Shown here piece by piece: positions 56,823 to 64,000 of a stretch of 64,000 bases of DNA (positions are counted from its first letter, which is position 1; each line of letters starts with the position of its first letter). A program made the translations under genes and the position numbers. The stretch is from WVZH01 sp034430895 (GTDB taxonomy: Bacteria > Chloroflexota > Anaerolineae > Anaerolineales > E44-bin32), in the NCBI GenBank assembly GCA_034430895.1, contig DAOUDW010000049.1, positions 62,001 through 126,000 on the forward strand. Reading direction: 5' to 3'. The notes beneath the pieces are model-generated. The model made no database searches. It was not told where the DNA came from and saw only the letters and a program-made list of their open reading frames with translations.

Positions 56823-57599
56823 ATGAAAACCAATCACCGTTTGGGAGGTATCCTGGCCAGCATCGCGGCCCTTATGGGAATCATCGGACATTATGTACTT
56901 TTTCTGAATTGGTATGAGAAAGGAATGAATACACCGACGGCTGAACCGGGATGTGAAATCCTGCTTAAGTATATCCATCCCATCCTGGCCAATTTCGGCA
57001 TCCTCGCCGGCGTGCTGTTTGCCGTCAGCGCCTATGGTTTCTTCAAGAAGAAGGATTGGGCTTTCTTGCTGTCTGTAATCGCCATTGTGCCGGCCTTGCT
57101 GGGCAGCTGGTTCGTCAATGTGCCTTACATGGCCTCCGGTCTTCCCCCGGTTTACTTCATTCTCTTCTGGCCTTACGTGCTGCTCTACTTCCTTTTTATG
57201 ATCTCGGTGGGGAAGATATCCTGGAGCCGGACGCTGCTGGCGTTGTTCACCGGCATCGCCTACATCTTCTGCTGGATGAACGGGATTGCCAGCACCAGCC
57301 GCACCATCACACACGGGTCACCGATCTTCGCCCTGGTGCAGCATCTGCATTTTCTGGCCATGCTGGCCTGGGCCGCAGTCACCGTGGGAGTCCTGATGAA
57401 GCCCAGGGAATGGGTCTGGGTGCTGGCTGTATCCGCCGGGTTGACGGAGCTCGCCGTGGGCATTCCCTTGGCGGTCGAAACCGCCCAACAGCTGGGACGC
57501 TTTTCGCTGTTCGCCCTTGCACCGATTACCTGCCTGGGACTCATCGTCGTGCTCTTCTGGCCGAACCTGTGGGAGCGGCTGACTGGCGCCGAGGCGTAA
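56823..57599 (+). CDS. Eight-helix membrane protein with two His-containing four-helix units
   Basis: This 258-residue protein has about eight membrane helices. They appear to form two four-helix halves with histidine at the start of helix 2 (H52 in KYIHPILANFG) and helix 6 (H174 and H176 in FALVQHLHFLAMLAW). This is the same unit seen three times in the next gene. A heme- or metal-binding membrane subunit is suggested, but not proven. A frame opening upstream at 56556 overlaps the CxxCH gene; AAGGAGCG before 56823 favours the shorter start. It is 77 bp before the 12-helix protein. Confidence 0.7.
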   Translation: MKTNHRLGGILASIAALMGIIGHYVLFLNWYEKGMNTPTAEPGCEILLKYIHPILANFGILAGVLFAVSAYGFFKKKDWAFLLSVIAIVPALLGSWFVNVPYMASGLPPVYFILFWPYVLLYFLFMISVGKISWSRTLLALFTGIAYIFCWMNGIASTSRTITHGSPIFALVQHLHFLAMLAWAAVTVGVLMKPREWVWVLAVSAGLTELAVGIPLAVETAQQLGRFSLFALAPITCLGLIVVLFWPNLWERLTGAEA

Positions 57600-57676
57600 G
57601 CGCGAGCAAAATAGGAAAAGAATTTGTGGTCTAAACGCGCGCGATCGTTAATGAGTTAGCCGGCAAGGAGTTGCCG

Positions 57677-59149
57677 ATGCAATTCATGCAAGAGCGTTTC
57701 AACTACCTGTTCAAATCCACCAAGGGATTGATCCTCGTCGCCATTGCCATGATCGCCCTCGAGACGGCTATCTTCGGGATGCTCTCCGGGCCGATGGCCG
57801 AGTTCGGCGTGCGCGACGTCGTTGTGAGCGCGCTCAATATGGACCTGGTCCCAGCGGAGCGCGAGGGCCGCATCATCATCCTCTACCACTCCATAGCGAT
57901 GGCCATAGTCGCCATCGAAACCTACATGATCACCAGCCTGCTGAAGATGAAGGACTTCTACCGGACAGCTGTACGAGCGCTGGTTACATGCGGTTATTTA
58001 ATGGCTATGGTCTTCGGCATGGGCTTCGCTTACTGGGGTCACAACTGGTCGCTGCACGGCTTATACATCGCCGGTTTGACGCTGGTCTTCTTCGCCGGTG
58101 TCATGTTGGTTATCGCCCTCTGGCCATGGAAGGCAGAATACTACCAGGCAGACGAAGACTATTCCCGCACGAAGCGGGGCGTAGATCTGGAGCGAGTCAC
58201 CTTTTTCGCCGCGGCACTTACGACGGTGATCTCTGCCGGCTTCGGTGCGATCCCCGGCTCGAATTTCGGGAATGGCTTCCGGGTGGTCTTTGCAGAGAAC
58301 ATCATCCGTTATCCCGAAAAGACCACGATGCAGTATTCGATCATCGGCCACCTGCATATCATGCTGGCGTTGATCGCCATCATGCTCACGCTGATCATCG
58401 GCCGCTGGTTGGATTTCAAGGGTTTGCTGCACAAAATCGCCATGCCGTTGATGATTCTAGGCACGATCATCCTCAATCTGGGCGTCTGGGGTGTGGTCAC
58501 ACCGCTGGAGCCGATTGCCCACACGGTTATCTACGTCGGAGCGACCCCGTCGATGCTGGCGGCATTGTGTCTGGTGATTTTTGGATGGGACAAATTGATC
58601 CGCACGGGTGTGGCCGGAGTCCCGAAGCCCAATTTCCGCCAAAAACTCGGCGCTTTATTACGCGATCCCCTCAGATTCGGCCCACTCTGGCAAATGGTGT
58701 TTATGAATTTCAACGTCAGCGGCATCGGTATTTTCATGGCCGTCCGGCTGGACGAGATCTTCCGTCTCTGGCCGGCTCGCGAAGAGCGCATCGAGCTGAC
58801 CGGACATTGGCATATCCTTTCCGCCATTATCGCTACCATCATCCTGCTGTACTACGGGGACATGATCGGGTTGAAGGGCAGAATCCGCAAGCTGTACGGC
58901 TGGTCGATCATCATCCTCTCGGACATCGCCTTTGCCTCCGCCACCATCTTTGAAATGAAGCGGCTGTTCATCACCGAAGCGACCCAGCAGCCACTGGTCA
59001 ACACGGTTATGATCCTTATTGACTTCGGTCTGGGGATGCTGCTGGTTGTCCTGGCGATGGTCATGATCTGGCGCTTGCTGGACCTGTTCAAGAAAAGAGG
59101 ACGCTGGAGGGAAGAAACCGAACACGAATTGTCTACGGAGGTGGGGTGA
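57677..59149 (+). CDS. Divergent heme-copper-oxidase-subunit-I-like membrane protein
   Basis: The 490-residue protein has about twelve membrane helices that read as three tandem units of ~153 residues. At the start of the second helix of each unit are histidines: H71 (LYHSIAMAIVAIETY), H225/H227 (IGHLHIMLALIAI) and H377/H379 (TGHWHILSAIIAT). Three arcs of four helices with His on helices 2, 6 and 10, including an HxH on helix 10, match heme-copper oxidases and NO reductases. The helix-7 HH pair for CuB is missing (a single H252 there), so this is a divergent relative or a look-alike. AAGGAG lies six bases before the ATG at 57677. No known family name fits. Confidence 0.7.
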   Translation: MQFMQERFNYLFKSTKGLILVAIAMIALETAIFGMLSGPMAEFGVRDVVVSALNMDLVPAEREGRIIILYHSIAMAIVAIETYMITSLLKMKDFYRTAVRALVTCGYLMAMVFGMGFAYWGHNWSLHGLYIAGLTLVFFAGVMLVIALWPWKAEYYQADEDYSRTKRGVDLERVTFFAAALTTVISAGFGAIPGSNFGNGFRVVFAENIIRYPEKTTMQYSIIGHLHIMLALIAIMLTLIIGRWLDFKGLLHKIAMPLMILGTIILNLGVWGVVTPLEPIAHTVIYVGATPSMLAALCLVIFGWDKLIRTGVAGVPKPNFRQKLGALLRDPLRFGPLWQMVFMNFNVSGIGIFMAVRLDEIFRLWPAREERIELTGHWHILSAIIATIILLYYGDMIGLKGRIRKLYGWSIIILSDIAFASATIFEMKRLFITEATQQPLVNTVMILIDFGLGMLLVVLAMVMIWRLLDLFKKRGRWREETEHELSTEVG

Positions 59150-60048
59150 TGAAGCATATCGTGGGAACATGTTTTTTGCTTGGTATGCTTTTGGCCGCCT
59201 GCGGTTCGGTGGATTTGGACGCTCCCATCCCGGTCTACGACACGAAAGTAGACCCGAATGAGTGGGTGGTCGTCCCGGCGGGCAAATTCCTTTCCGGACA
59301 GTTCAACGACCCTGTGATGATCGACTACGATTACGAAATCATGGTCACCGACGTGACCGTGACGCAGTATATCGATTTCCTCAACACATCATTGGTGGAC
59401 GGTCCCATCGAGATAATGGATGAACAAATCGTCATTTTTTACCCCGGCGATGAGTTCCACGGCGCCAGGCACGAGGTCGAGATTGCTGCAGGGGAATATA
59501 TCGTCGTCCCTCTCGACGATCCGGCTTCTCGTTTTGCCTTTGAAGGCGATACATTCCAGGTAAAGGACGGCTACGAAAATCATCCCATGACCAACGTGAG
59601 CTGGTTTGGGGCGCGGGCATATTGTAGGATTAATCACTGGCGCCTACCGACGGAGATGGAGTGGGAAAAGGCAGCCCGGGGTATAGATGGCCGTCCTTAT
59701 CCGTGGGGTGATAGAATCGTTCGTAACAACGCCAATGTCTATGCCAGTCAGGATCCGTTCGAGGACATGGGCAGTTTCGGTTCGCGTACCAGCCCGGTGG
59801 GATTCTATAGTGGGCAGACCTACGACGGTTATACAACGCTTGACTCGGCCAGCCCCTACGGTCTGTACGACATGGCAGGAAATGTATGGCAGTGGACGGG
59901 CGATATCTACGAAGGGATGCACTACCGTTTCCTTCGGGGAGGCTCGAAGGACACCTATGGGATGGATCTTCGTGTCTGGGTGCGTAACAACGCCACACCC
60001 GAGTATTTCAGCCCGGGTGTCGGTTTTCGTTGTGTTCGTGAGCCATAG
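59149..60048 (+). CDS. SUMF1/formylglycine-generating-enzyme-fold lipoprotein
   Basis: This 299-residue lipoprotein (lipobox LAAC) has the FGE-sulfatase fold: WVVVPAGKFLSGQF, NVSWFGARAYC, RLPTEMEWEKAARGI, YPWGD, YGLYDMAGNVWQWTGD and RGGSKDTYG, ending in GVGFRCVREP. The catalytic cysteine pair of real formylglycine-generating enzymes (C..xxYC region) is absent, so it is probably a binding or assembly factor. Similar SUMF1-fold proteins (NirV) accompany copper nitrite reductases. The start overlaps the previous stop (TGATG), showing operon membership. ACGGAGG is the ribosome site. Confidence 0.87.
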   Translation: MKHIVGTCFLLGMLLAACGSVDLDAPIPVYDTKVDPNEWVVVPAGKFLSGQFNDPVMIDYDYEIMVTDVTVTQYIDFLNTSLVDGPIEIMDEQIVIFYPGDEFHGARHEVEIAAGEYIVVPLDDPASRFAFEGDTFQVKDGYENHPMTNVSWFGARAYCRINHWRLPTEMEWEKAARGIDGRPYPWGDRIVRNNANVYASQDPFEDMGSFGSRTSPVGFYSGQTYDGYTTLDSASPYGLYDMAGNVWQWTGDIYEGMHYRFLRGGSKDTYGMDLRVWVRNNATPEYFSPGVGFRCVREP

Positions 60049-60075
60049 GTAGAGGCTGTTGTTGTGGAGTGCGTG

Positions 60076-60939
60076 ATGCGATACCTGCAGCATTTCAAGA
60101 CCAAATTCCGATTGTATTGGCCGCTGACAAAGTCTTTGCAAACCAGCTTGCTGCTTTCCACCGGCCTGGCCGGTTACATGAGCGCGCGCTGTCCGGTGCT
60201 GCACTGGGATACACTGCTTTTCCTGGCAGTTAGTCTTTTTCTTGCGATCGCCGGCAGCACGATCCTCAATATGTGGTACGACCGCGACATCGACGCCGTG
60301 ATGAACCGCACCCATCACCGGCCGCTGGCGGACGGACGTGTGGCTCCCATCGAGGCGCTGCGTCTCGGATTGATATTCTCACTCATCGGCGTTGGGTTGG
60401 CAGCGCTGATGGAACCGCTCTACGGGCTGATCGTCTTCGCCGGATGGTTCTTCGATGTGGTCATCTACACCCTGTGGTTGAAACGCCGCACCGCCTGGAG
60501 CATCGTTTGGGGCGGAGTCGCCGGTGGGATGCCGATCCTGGCCGGGCGCGCACTCGGACTGGGCGCGGTCGATGGCGTGGGTATCTTGTTTGCCCTGGCA
60601 GTCCTGTTCTGGATCCCCACCCACATCCTGACCTTCACCATGCGCTACTTCGCTGATTATCAGGCCGCCGGGCTCCCGACCTTCCCATCCGCCTACGGCT
60701 TCCAAGCGACGCGCTTTGTCATCGCCCTCTCCAGTGTGATTGCCGCGCTGGCGATCATCGCCGCGGGTGTGCTGATCGAGGTTCAGTGGGGCTTCATCTG
60801 GCTGCTGGTCGCCATGTCGGCAGGATTATTCCTGCTGGCGGTTGTCAGCGTCCTGCGCCCCAATGAGCGGGTCAACTTTGGCCTGTTCAAATACGCCTCG
60901 CTCTACATGTTCGGCGCGATGATTCTCGTATCGATATGA
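60076..60939 (+). CDS. ctaB: Protoheme IX farnesyltransferase (heme O synthase)
   Basis: The 287-residue UbiA-family membrane enzyme has about eight helices. Its first Asp motif is NMWYDRDIDAVMNRTHHRPL (D69, D71, D73), the CtaB hallmark N-x-x-D-R-D-I-D-x-x-M-x-R-T-x-x-R-P. The second motif is in RYFADYQAAGLPTFPS. The WIPTH/TMRYF segment is also CtaB-like. It adds a farnesyl group to heme B to make heme O, used by heme-copper oxidases. Finding it next to a divergent oxidase-like membrane protein supports a heme-protein function for the cluster. ATG 60076 is chosen; GTG codons lie in frame upstream. Confidence 0.9.
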   Translation: MRYLQHFKTKFRLYWPLTKSLQTSLLLSTGLAGYMSARCPVLHWDTLLFLAVSLFLAIAGSTILNMWYDRDIDAVMNRTHHRPLADGRVAPIEALRLGLIFSLIGVGLAALMEPLYGLIVFAGWFFDVVIYTLWLKRRTAWSIVWGGVAGGMPILAGRALGLGAVDGVGILFALAVLFWIPTHILTFTMRYFADYQAAGLPTFPSAYGFQATRFVIALSSVIAALAIIAAGVLIEVQWGFIWLLVAMSAGLFLLAVVSVLRPNERVNFGLFKYASLYMFGAMILVSI

Positions 60940-61036
60940 AAATCACTCTTCTCGACCGCATCCTTCTGTGCCTGACGAACTAGTGGCTATTGGCCTTCTT
61001 TCTCAGTATGCAGCAAGTCTTTAATTGGAGGTTCGT

Positions 61037-61723
61037 ATGAGAAACAACGCATGGGCCAGGTTGTTGCGCATTATCGGGATCGTTCTCATGAGCCTGACGG
61101 GGCTTTTCACCCTGATGGGCGGCGCAGGAACAACCTGTGTAGCTCTCAACCCGACTGGCTACGAGGGCAAGTACGCCGGGGTCGCGCCCTACCAATGGCT
61201 GTGGATCCTGTTTGTGATCGTCGGTGTATCTGCCGGGATATTGGGGGCGCGTGCTGTCAGGTTGCTGATCAAGGGAACCAGGAATGCCTACCGTGACGCG
61301 CTGGCGGCCTTACTGCTTGGCACAGTGGTCAACGCGGTTCACATGGTTGCCTCACGTAGTCTGCGGGGCGAGTCGATGCCCGTTGACGCTGTCCTGTACA
61401 TCAACCTACTGACCCTGATCGTCTTCCTGTTGTTTCGCATCCCTGGTATCTGGCGGGGCGTGGACTACGAAAAGGCCAAAGAGGAGAAGAGCACCGGCAG
61501 GGAGTCTGCTGCGGCTGCACTGACCGTCTGTGGGCTGCTCAGTTTGACAATCCACTATTGGATGGCACCTACACACACCCTCGGTGGCGTGAACTACGCC
61601 GATGCGTCCCTGCTGACGCTCACGGGCTGGGGGTTGATTGTGTCGGGTGTGGTGGTAGCGTTATTCCCAATTTCTACTCCCGCCCGGTGTGATGCACGCG
61701 TAGCTCATACGCTTAATAAATGA
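61037..61723 (+). CDS. Membrane protein, last gene of the heme-like cluster, unknown
   Basis: A 228-residue protein with about six hydrophobic helices and no recognised family. Helix ends carry histidines (NAVHMVASRS, LTIHYWMAPTHTLGG). The second half has a basic, Lys/Glu-rich loop (DYEKAKEEKSTGRES). GGAGG seven bases before the ATG is strong. It lies 97 bp after ctaB in the same direction and may be part of the same transcription unit, though its function cannot be stated. Confidence 0.65.
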   Translation: MRNNAWARLLRIIGIVLMSLTGLFTLMGGAGTTCVALNPTGYEGKYAGVAPYQWLWILFVIVGVSAGILGARAVRLLIKGTRNAYRDALAALLLGTVVNAVHMVASRSLRGESMPVDAVLYINLLTLIVFLLFRIPGIWRGVDYEKAKEEKSTGRESAAAALTVCGLLSLTIHYWMAPTHTLGGVNYADASLLTLTGWGLIVSGVVVALFPISTPARCDARVAHTLNK

Positions 61724-62212
61724 AGTAGACAGTCGATCTACTCCGCGATCAAACATTTGCTCGCCGCGGGTAGGATACTTGTGTTCGGGGTGCTTGTGCG
61801 GGCAATTACCTGCGTCCTTCACCCCAATGAACTGGGCAGCCTATGCTTGTGTAGATTCAGCTCGCTTTATATGTAGTGTGGAAAACCGCGTCGGAATGGA
61901 TCATATCGTATCGAAACCATTTTGATGATCCCCATTTCTTCTACTTATTAAAGGTTGAAATCTGGTTGATTTATACTGCCTGAGCAATGGGTATTCTGCG
62001 CTGCCCATTCCTTAATCATGCATGGAATCAAGCCAGGGATCAGATGCTTTACAACATCTGGCTACTGTGTATTCCCTCCGTTTGAAAGAGTACCCAAACG
62101 GGTACTACATTCACGTCACGCGCTTCTCTATAATGCAAACCAGATAAATTTTTGATAGCTGCGTTTCAAGGCATTTACATCATCATCCGATCGAACAAAA
62201 AGGAGTTGAAAA
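61724..62212. other. Gene-free 490 bp upstream of glnA
   Basis: No coding signal is seen. The right part holds the glnA control region (see 62089-62134). The left part contains no strong repeat or terminator that I can support. Confidence 0.4.
62089..62134 (+). promoter_or_regulatory. glnA promoter region with inverted repeat
   Basis: AGTACCC-AAAC-GGGTACT (62089-62106) is a perfect 7-bp inverted repeat ending at or just before the expected -35 position. TATAAT (62129-62134) is a consensus -10. The -35 itself (TACATT) is poor, which would suit activation by a protein bound at the repeat, or repression by steric block. The transcript start would be about 70 bp before the glnA ATG. Confidence 0.55.
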
Positions 62213-63733
62213 ATGGCACCGTCACATTTACTACCAATGGAAAAACTGGTCGAGCTTACGTATTTAAATGGTCATAACGACCTTGCCTCGATCTCCCCGG
62301 ATATCGAACGCTGCAGCACACCCAAGGACGTTCTGGCGTATGCGAAGAAGCGCAAGATCTCCATGGTGGATGTCAAGTTCACCGACCTGATGGGCCGCTG
62401 GCACCACTTCTCGATGCCCATCCAATACCTCAATGAAGGCATCTTTGAAGAAGGGCTTGGCTTCGATGGATCGAGCATTCGCGCTTTCCAGGACATCCAG
62501 GAATCGGACATGATCCTTTATCCGGATCCGGCTTCAGCGATTATCGATCCGGCCATGACCATTCCCACCCTCAGTATTGTCTGCAATATCAATGACCCGA
62601 CAACGGGAGAACCATACAACAAGGATGTTCGCTACGTCGCCCAAAAGGCTGAACAATATCTGGTCGATTCTGGAATTGCAGATGCCAGTTACTGGGGCCC
62701 TGAGGCGGAGTTTTTTGCCTTTGATGGTATCCGTTTCGGGTATGAAACAGGAGGCGGATTCTTCCACATCGAATCCGACATGGCTTCATGGCAGTCTGGA
62801 CGCCAGCACGACTCGCGCTTCGGCCCCAACCTGGGCTACCGGCCTGAAATGAAGCGCGGTTACTTCCGTGTGCCACCGGTCGATTCGCTGCAGGACTGGC
62901 GTTCCGAATCCATCCTGCGCATGATGTTGGCAGGTATTGAGGTCGAGGTGCACCATGGCGAGGTGGCTTCGGCCGGGCAGATGGAGATCGATTTGAAATT
63001 CGGTCCCCTCGTACAGATGTGCGACACGCTGCAAACCTATAAATACATCCTCAAGAACACAGCTGTGGCGCATGGAAAGACCCTGACCTTCATGCCCAAA
63101 CCCATGTTTGGCGATAACGGCAGCGGCATGCACTGTCATCAGAGTCTCTGGAAGAATGGCAAGAACCTGTTTTACGATGCCAACGGCTATGCTCATCTGA
63201 GTGAGATGGGCAAGTACTACATCGGCGGGATACTCAAACATACACCGGCTTTGCTGGCGCTCTGCGCTCCCACAACCAACAGCTACAAACGGCTGGTACC
63301 TGGTTATGAGGCACCTGTGATGATGGCCTACAGCCGCCGCAACAGGTCAGCCTGCGTGCGCATCCCGGTCTACAGCACCAGCCCAAGTTCCGTACGCATC
63401 GAATATCGCTGCCCCGATCCGTCCGCCAATCCCTATCTGGCATTTGCAGGCATGTTGATGGCGGGTCTCGACGGTATCGAGAACAAGATCGATCCCGGAC
63501 AGCCCATGGACATCGATCTCTTCGAAGATGATGCCCCCGCCGTACAGCAGGTGCCCGGATCGCTCAGCGACGTGCTCGACTGCCTGGAAAAGGACAGTGA
63601 TTTCTTGCTCAAAGGCGGCGTCTTCACAGAAGATCTGCTCGGAACTTACATCGATTGGAAGCGAGTCAACGATGTTGATGTGTTGCGCTTGCGTCCGCAT
63701 CCGATCGAGTACGTCATGTACTACGACATTTAG
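62213..63733 (+). CDS. glnA: Glutamine synthetase, type I
   Basis: The 506-residue enzyme makes glutamine from glutamate and ammonium with ATP. GSI motifs are clear: FTDLMGRWHHFSMP, GLGFDGSSIRAFQDIQESD (about 82-100), EAEFFAFD, MPKPMFGDNGSGMHCHQSLW (ATP/metal loops) and NSYKRLVPGYEAP. The adenylylation segment, normally NLYDLP, reads DLFEDD here. The regulatory tyrosine is replaced by phenylalanine, so regulation by adenylyltransferase is unlikely. It has ~30 residues of N-terminal extension before the usual start; AAGGAG supports the first ATG. Confidence 0.95.
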   Translation: MAPSHLLPMEKLVELTYLNGHNDLASISPDIERCSTPKDVLAYAKKRKISMVDVKFTDLMGRWHHFSMPIQYLNEGIFEEGLGFDGSSIRAFQDIQESDMILYPDPASAIIDPAMTIPTLSIVCNINDPTTGEPYNKDVRYVAQKAEQYLVDSGIADASYWGPEAEFFAFDGIRFGYETGGGFFHIESDMASWQSGRQHDSRFGPNLGYRPEMKRGYFRVPPVDSLQDWRSESILRMMLAGIEVEVHHGEVASAGQMEIDLKFGPLVQMCDTLQTYKYILKNTAVAHGKTLTFMPKPMFGDNGSGMHCHQSLWKNGKNLFYDANGYAHLSEMGKYYIGGILKHTPALLALCAPTTNSYKRLVPGYEAPVMMAYSRRNRSACVRIPVYSTSPSSVRIEYRCPDPSANPYLAFAGMLMAGLDGIENKIDPGQPMDIDLFEDDAPAVQQVPGSLSDVLDCLEKDSDFLLKGGVFTEDLLGTYIDWKRVNDVDVLRLRPHPIEYVMYYDI

Positions 63734-63746
63734 GTTAAAAAGGGAA

Positions 63747-63816
63747 AGTTGGTTGGTGACGCCAACTCCTTGTTCATGGGCTCTGAGGGATCGTTATCCG
63801 ACCCTTAGAGCCCATG
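63747..63816 (+). terminator. Hairpins after glnA; likely terminator region
   Basis: Two inverted repeats follow the stop codon. AGTTGG/CCAACT (63747-63752 with 63762-63767) is short. A long 15-bp stem (63775-63789 with 63802-63816) has only one G-T wobble. No T-run follows, so efficiency as a Rho-independent terminator is uncertain, but it is an obvious 3' structure. Confidence 0.5.
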
Positions 63817-63876
63817 TAATAATTAGAATAAATACTATTGCCTCTTCTGTTATCACATCGGTATGGAATAATGAAA

Positions 63877-63961
63877 TTGATCGAGTTTTTTTCGTGTGCT
63901 ACAATCCTGAATAGTTCCGAAGGCAGCAGTCTATCACACCGCTCGGTATATACCGAGCGGT
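63877..63961 (+). promoter_or_regulatory. Promoter followed by perfect 24-bp palindrome at the right edge
   Basis: TTGATC (63877-63882) and TACAAT (63900-63905) are 17 bp apart, a good sigma-70-type promoter. A perfect 24-bp palindrome follows (63938-63961; half-site ACCGCTCGGTAT), in the early transcribed region. The CGGT-ACCG steps recall TetR-family operators. An ATG at 63981 (MNKQSN...) could start a gene cut off by the window end. Confidence 0.6.
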
Positions 63962-64000
63962 TGTCAACAGTCTCCATAAAATGAACAAGCAATCGAATTC

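Noticed and set aside
57988..58953. A 321-residue frame overlapping the 12-helix membrane protein
   Set aside because: It is arginine/histidine-rich, lacks hydrophobic pattern, and lies in another frame of a better gene.
57677..59149. Calling the 12-helix protein a true cytochrome oxidase subunit I or NorB
   Set aside because: The helix-7 HH pair that binds CuB and the usual WGHHMF-type motif are missing, so only a divergent relationship is claimed.
59149..60048. A functional formylglycine-generating enzyme
   Set aside because: The catalytic cysteine pair is absent and no sulfatase partner is near.

Overview
The window looks like a mid-GC bacterial chromosome segment. The best match is the Chloroflexota, probably class Anaerolineae. 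This is an inference from overall character: many lipoproteins with an L-x-A/S/G-C lipobox followed by Pro/Thr-rich linkers, many FtsX/ABC-2 export systems, M3 peptidase, PfkB and GH3 enzymes, and a glutamine synthetase lacking the usual adenylylation tyrosine. No rRNA, tRNA, CRISPR array, transposase or phage gene was found.

Layout. (1) 1-2.3 kb, minus strand: the start of an ammonium transporter (cut by the window edge) and glgC, separated by a 670-bp structured gap. (2) 2.5-8.2 kb, plus: a small lipoprotein, a Gfo/Idh/MocA oxidoreductase, a GT-C glycosyltransferase, a membrane alkaline-phosphatase-fold protein and a CBS-ACT protein. (3) 8.3-16.8 kb: a coiled-coil membrane protein, an AbrB-fold regulator next to a rifampin-phosphotransferase-like dikinase, a lipoprotein, homoserine dehydrogenase, and an acyltransferase-3/SGNH fusion. 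(4) 16.8-23.4 kb, minus: a MacB-type ABC exporter with one ATPase and two paralogous permeases, and a HAD phosphatase. (5) 23.6-38.4 kb, minus: a long co-directional array of lipoproteins and repeat proteins (WD40, HEAT, LRR, 14 Asp-boxes), zinc-ribbon miniproteins, a receiver-only protein and a DUF2569 protein. (6) 38.5-41.3 kb, minus: an ABC-2 exporter. (7) 42-46.7 kb: a membrane TIR protein, a PfkB kinase and a metallophosphoesterase lipoprotein. (8) 46.9-49.1 kb: a TetR-CPBP-methyltransferase operon with a clear promoter/operator. (9) 49.4-55 kb: M3 oligopeptidase, methylglyoxal synthase, alpha/beta hydrolase and GH3 glycosidase. (10) 55.1-61.7 kb: a Crp/Fnr regulator followed by a compact set of membrane and lipoprotein genes ending in heme O synthase. 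(11) 62.2-63.7 kb: glnA; then a promoter and a perfect 24-bp palindrome at the right edge.

Most interesting region: 55.1-61.7 kb. The 490-residue membrane protein there appears to be built from three repeats of about 153 residues, each with four predicted membrane helices and histidines at the start of the second helix (H71; H225/H227; H377/H379). Twelve helices in three four-helix arcs, with His on helices 2, 6 and 10, is the architecture of subunit I of heme-copper oxidases, but the helix-7 HH pair is absent. The preceding gene appears to encode two copies of the same four-helix unit. Neighbours are a lipoprotein ending in a CxxCH heme-c motif, a SUMF1-fold lipoprotein, ctaB and a Crp/Fnr regulator. 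Together they suggest a divergent, possibly undescribed, membrane heme-protein complex.

Other points of note: a 17-bp identical sequence with 11-bp direct repeats in front of two distant genes, a TIR protein with a predicted external sensor-like domain, and a lipoprotein with three internal repeats.
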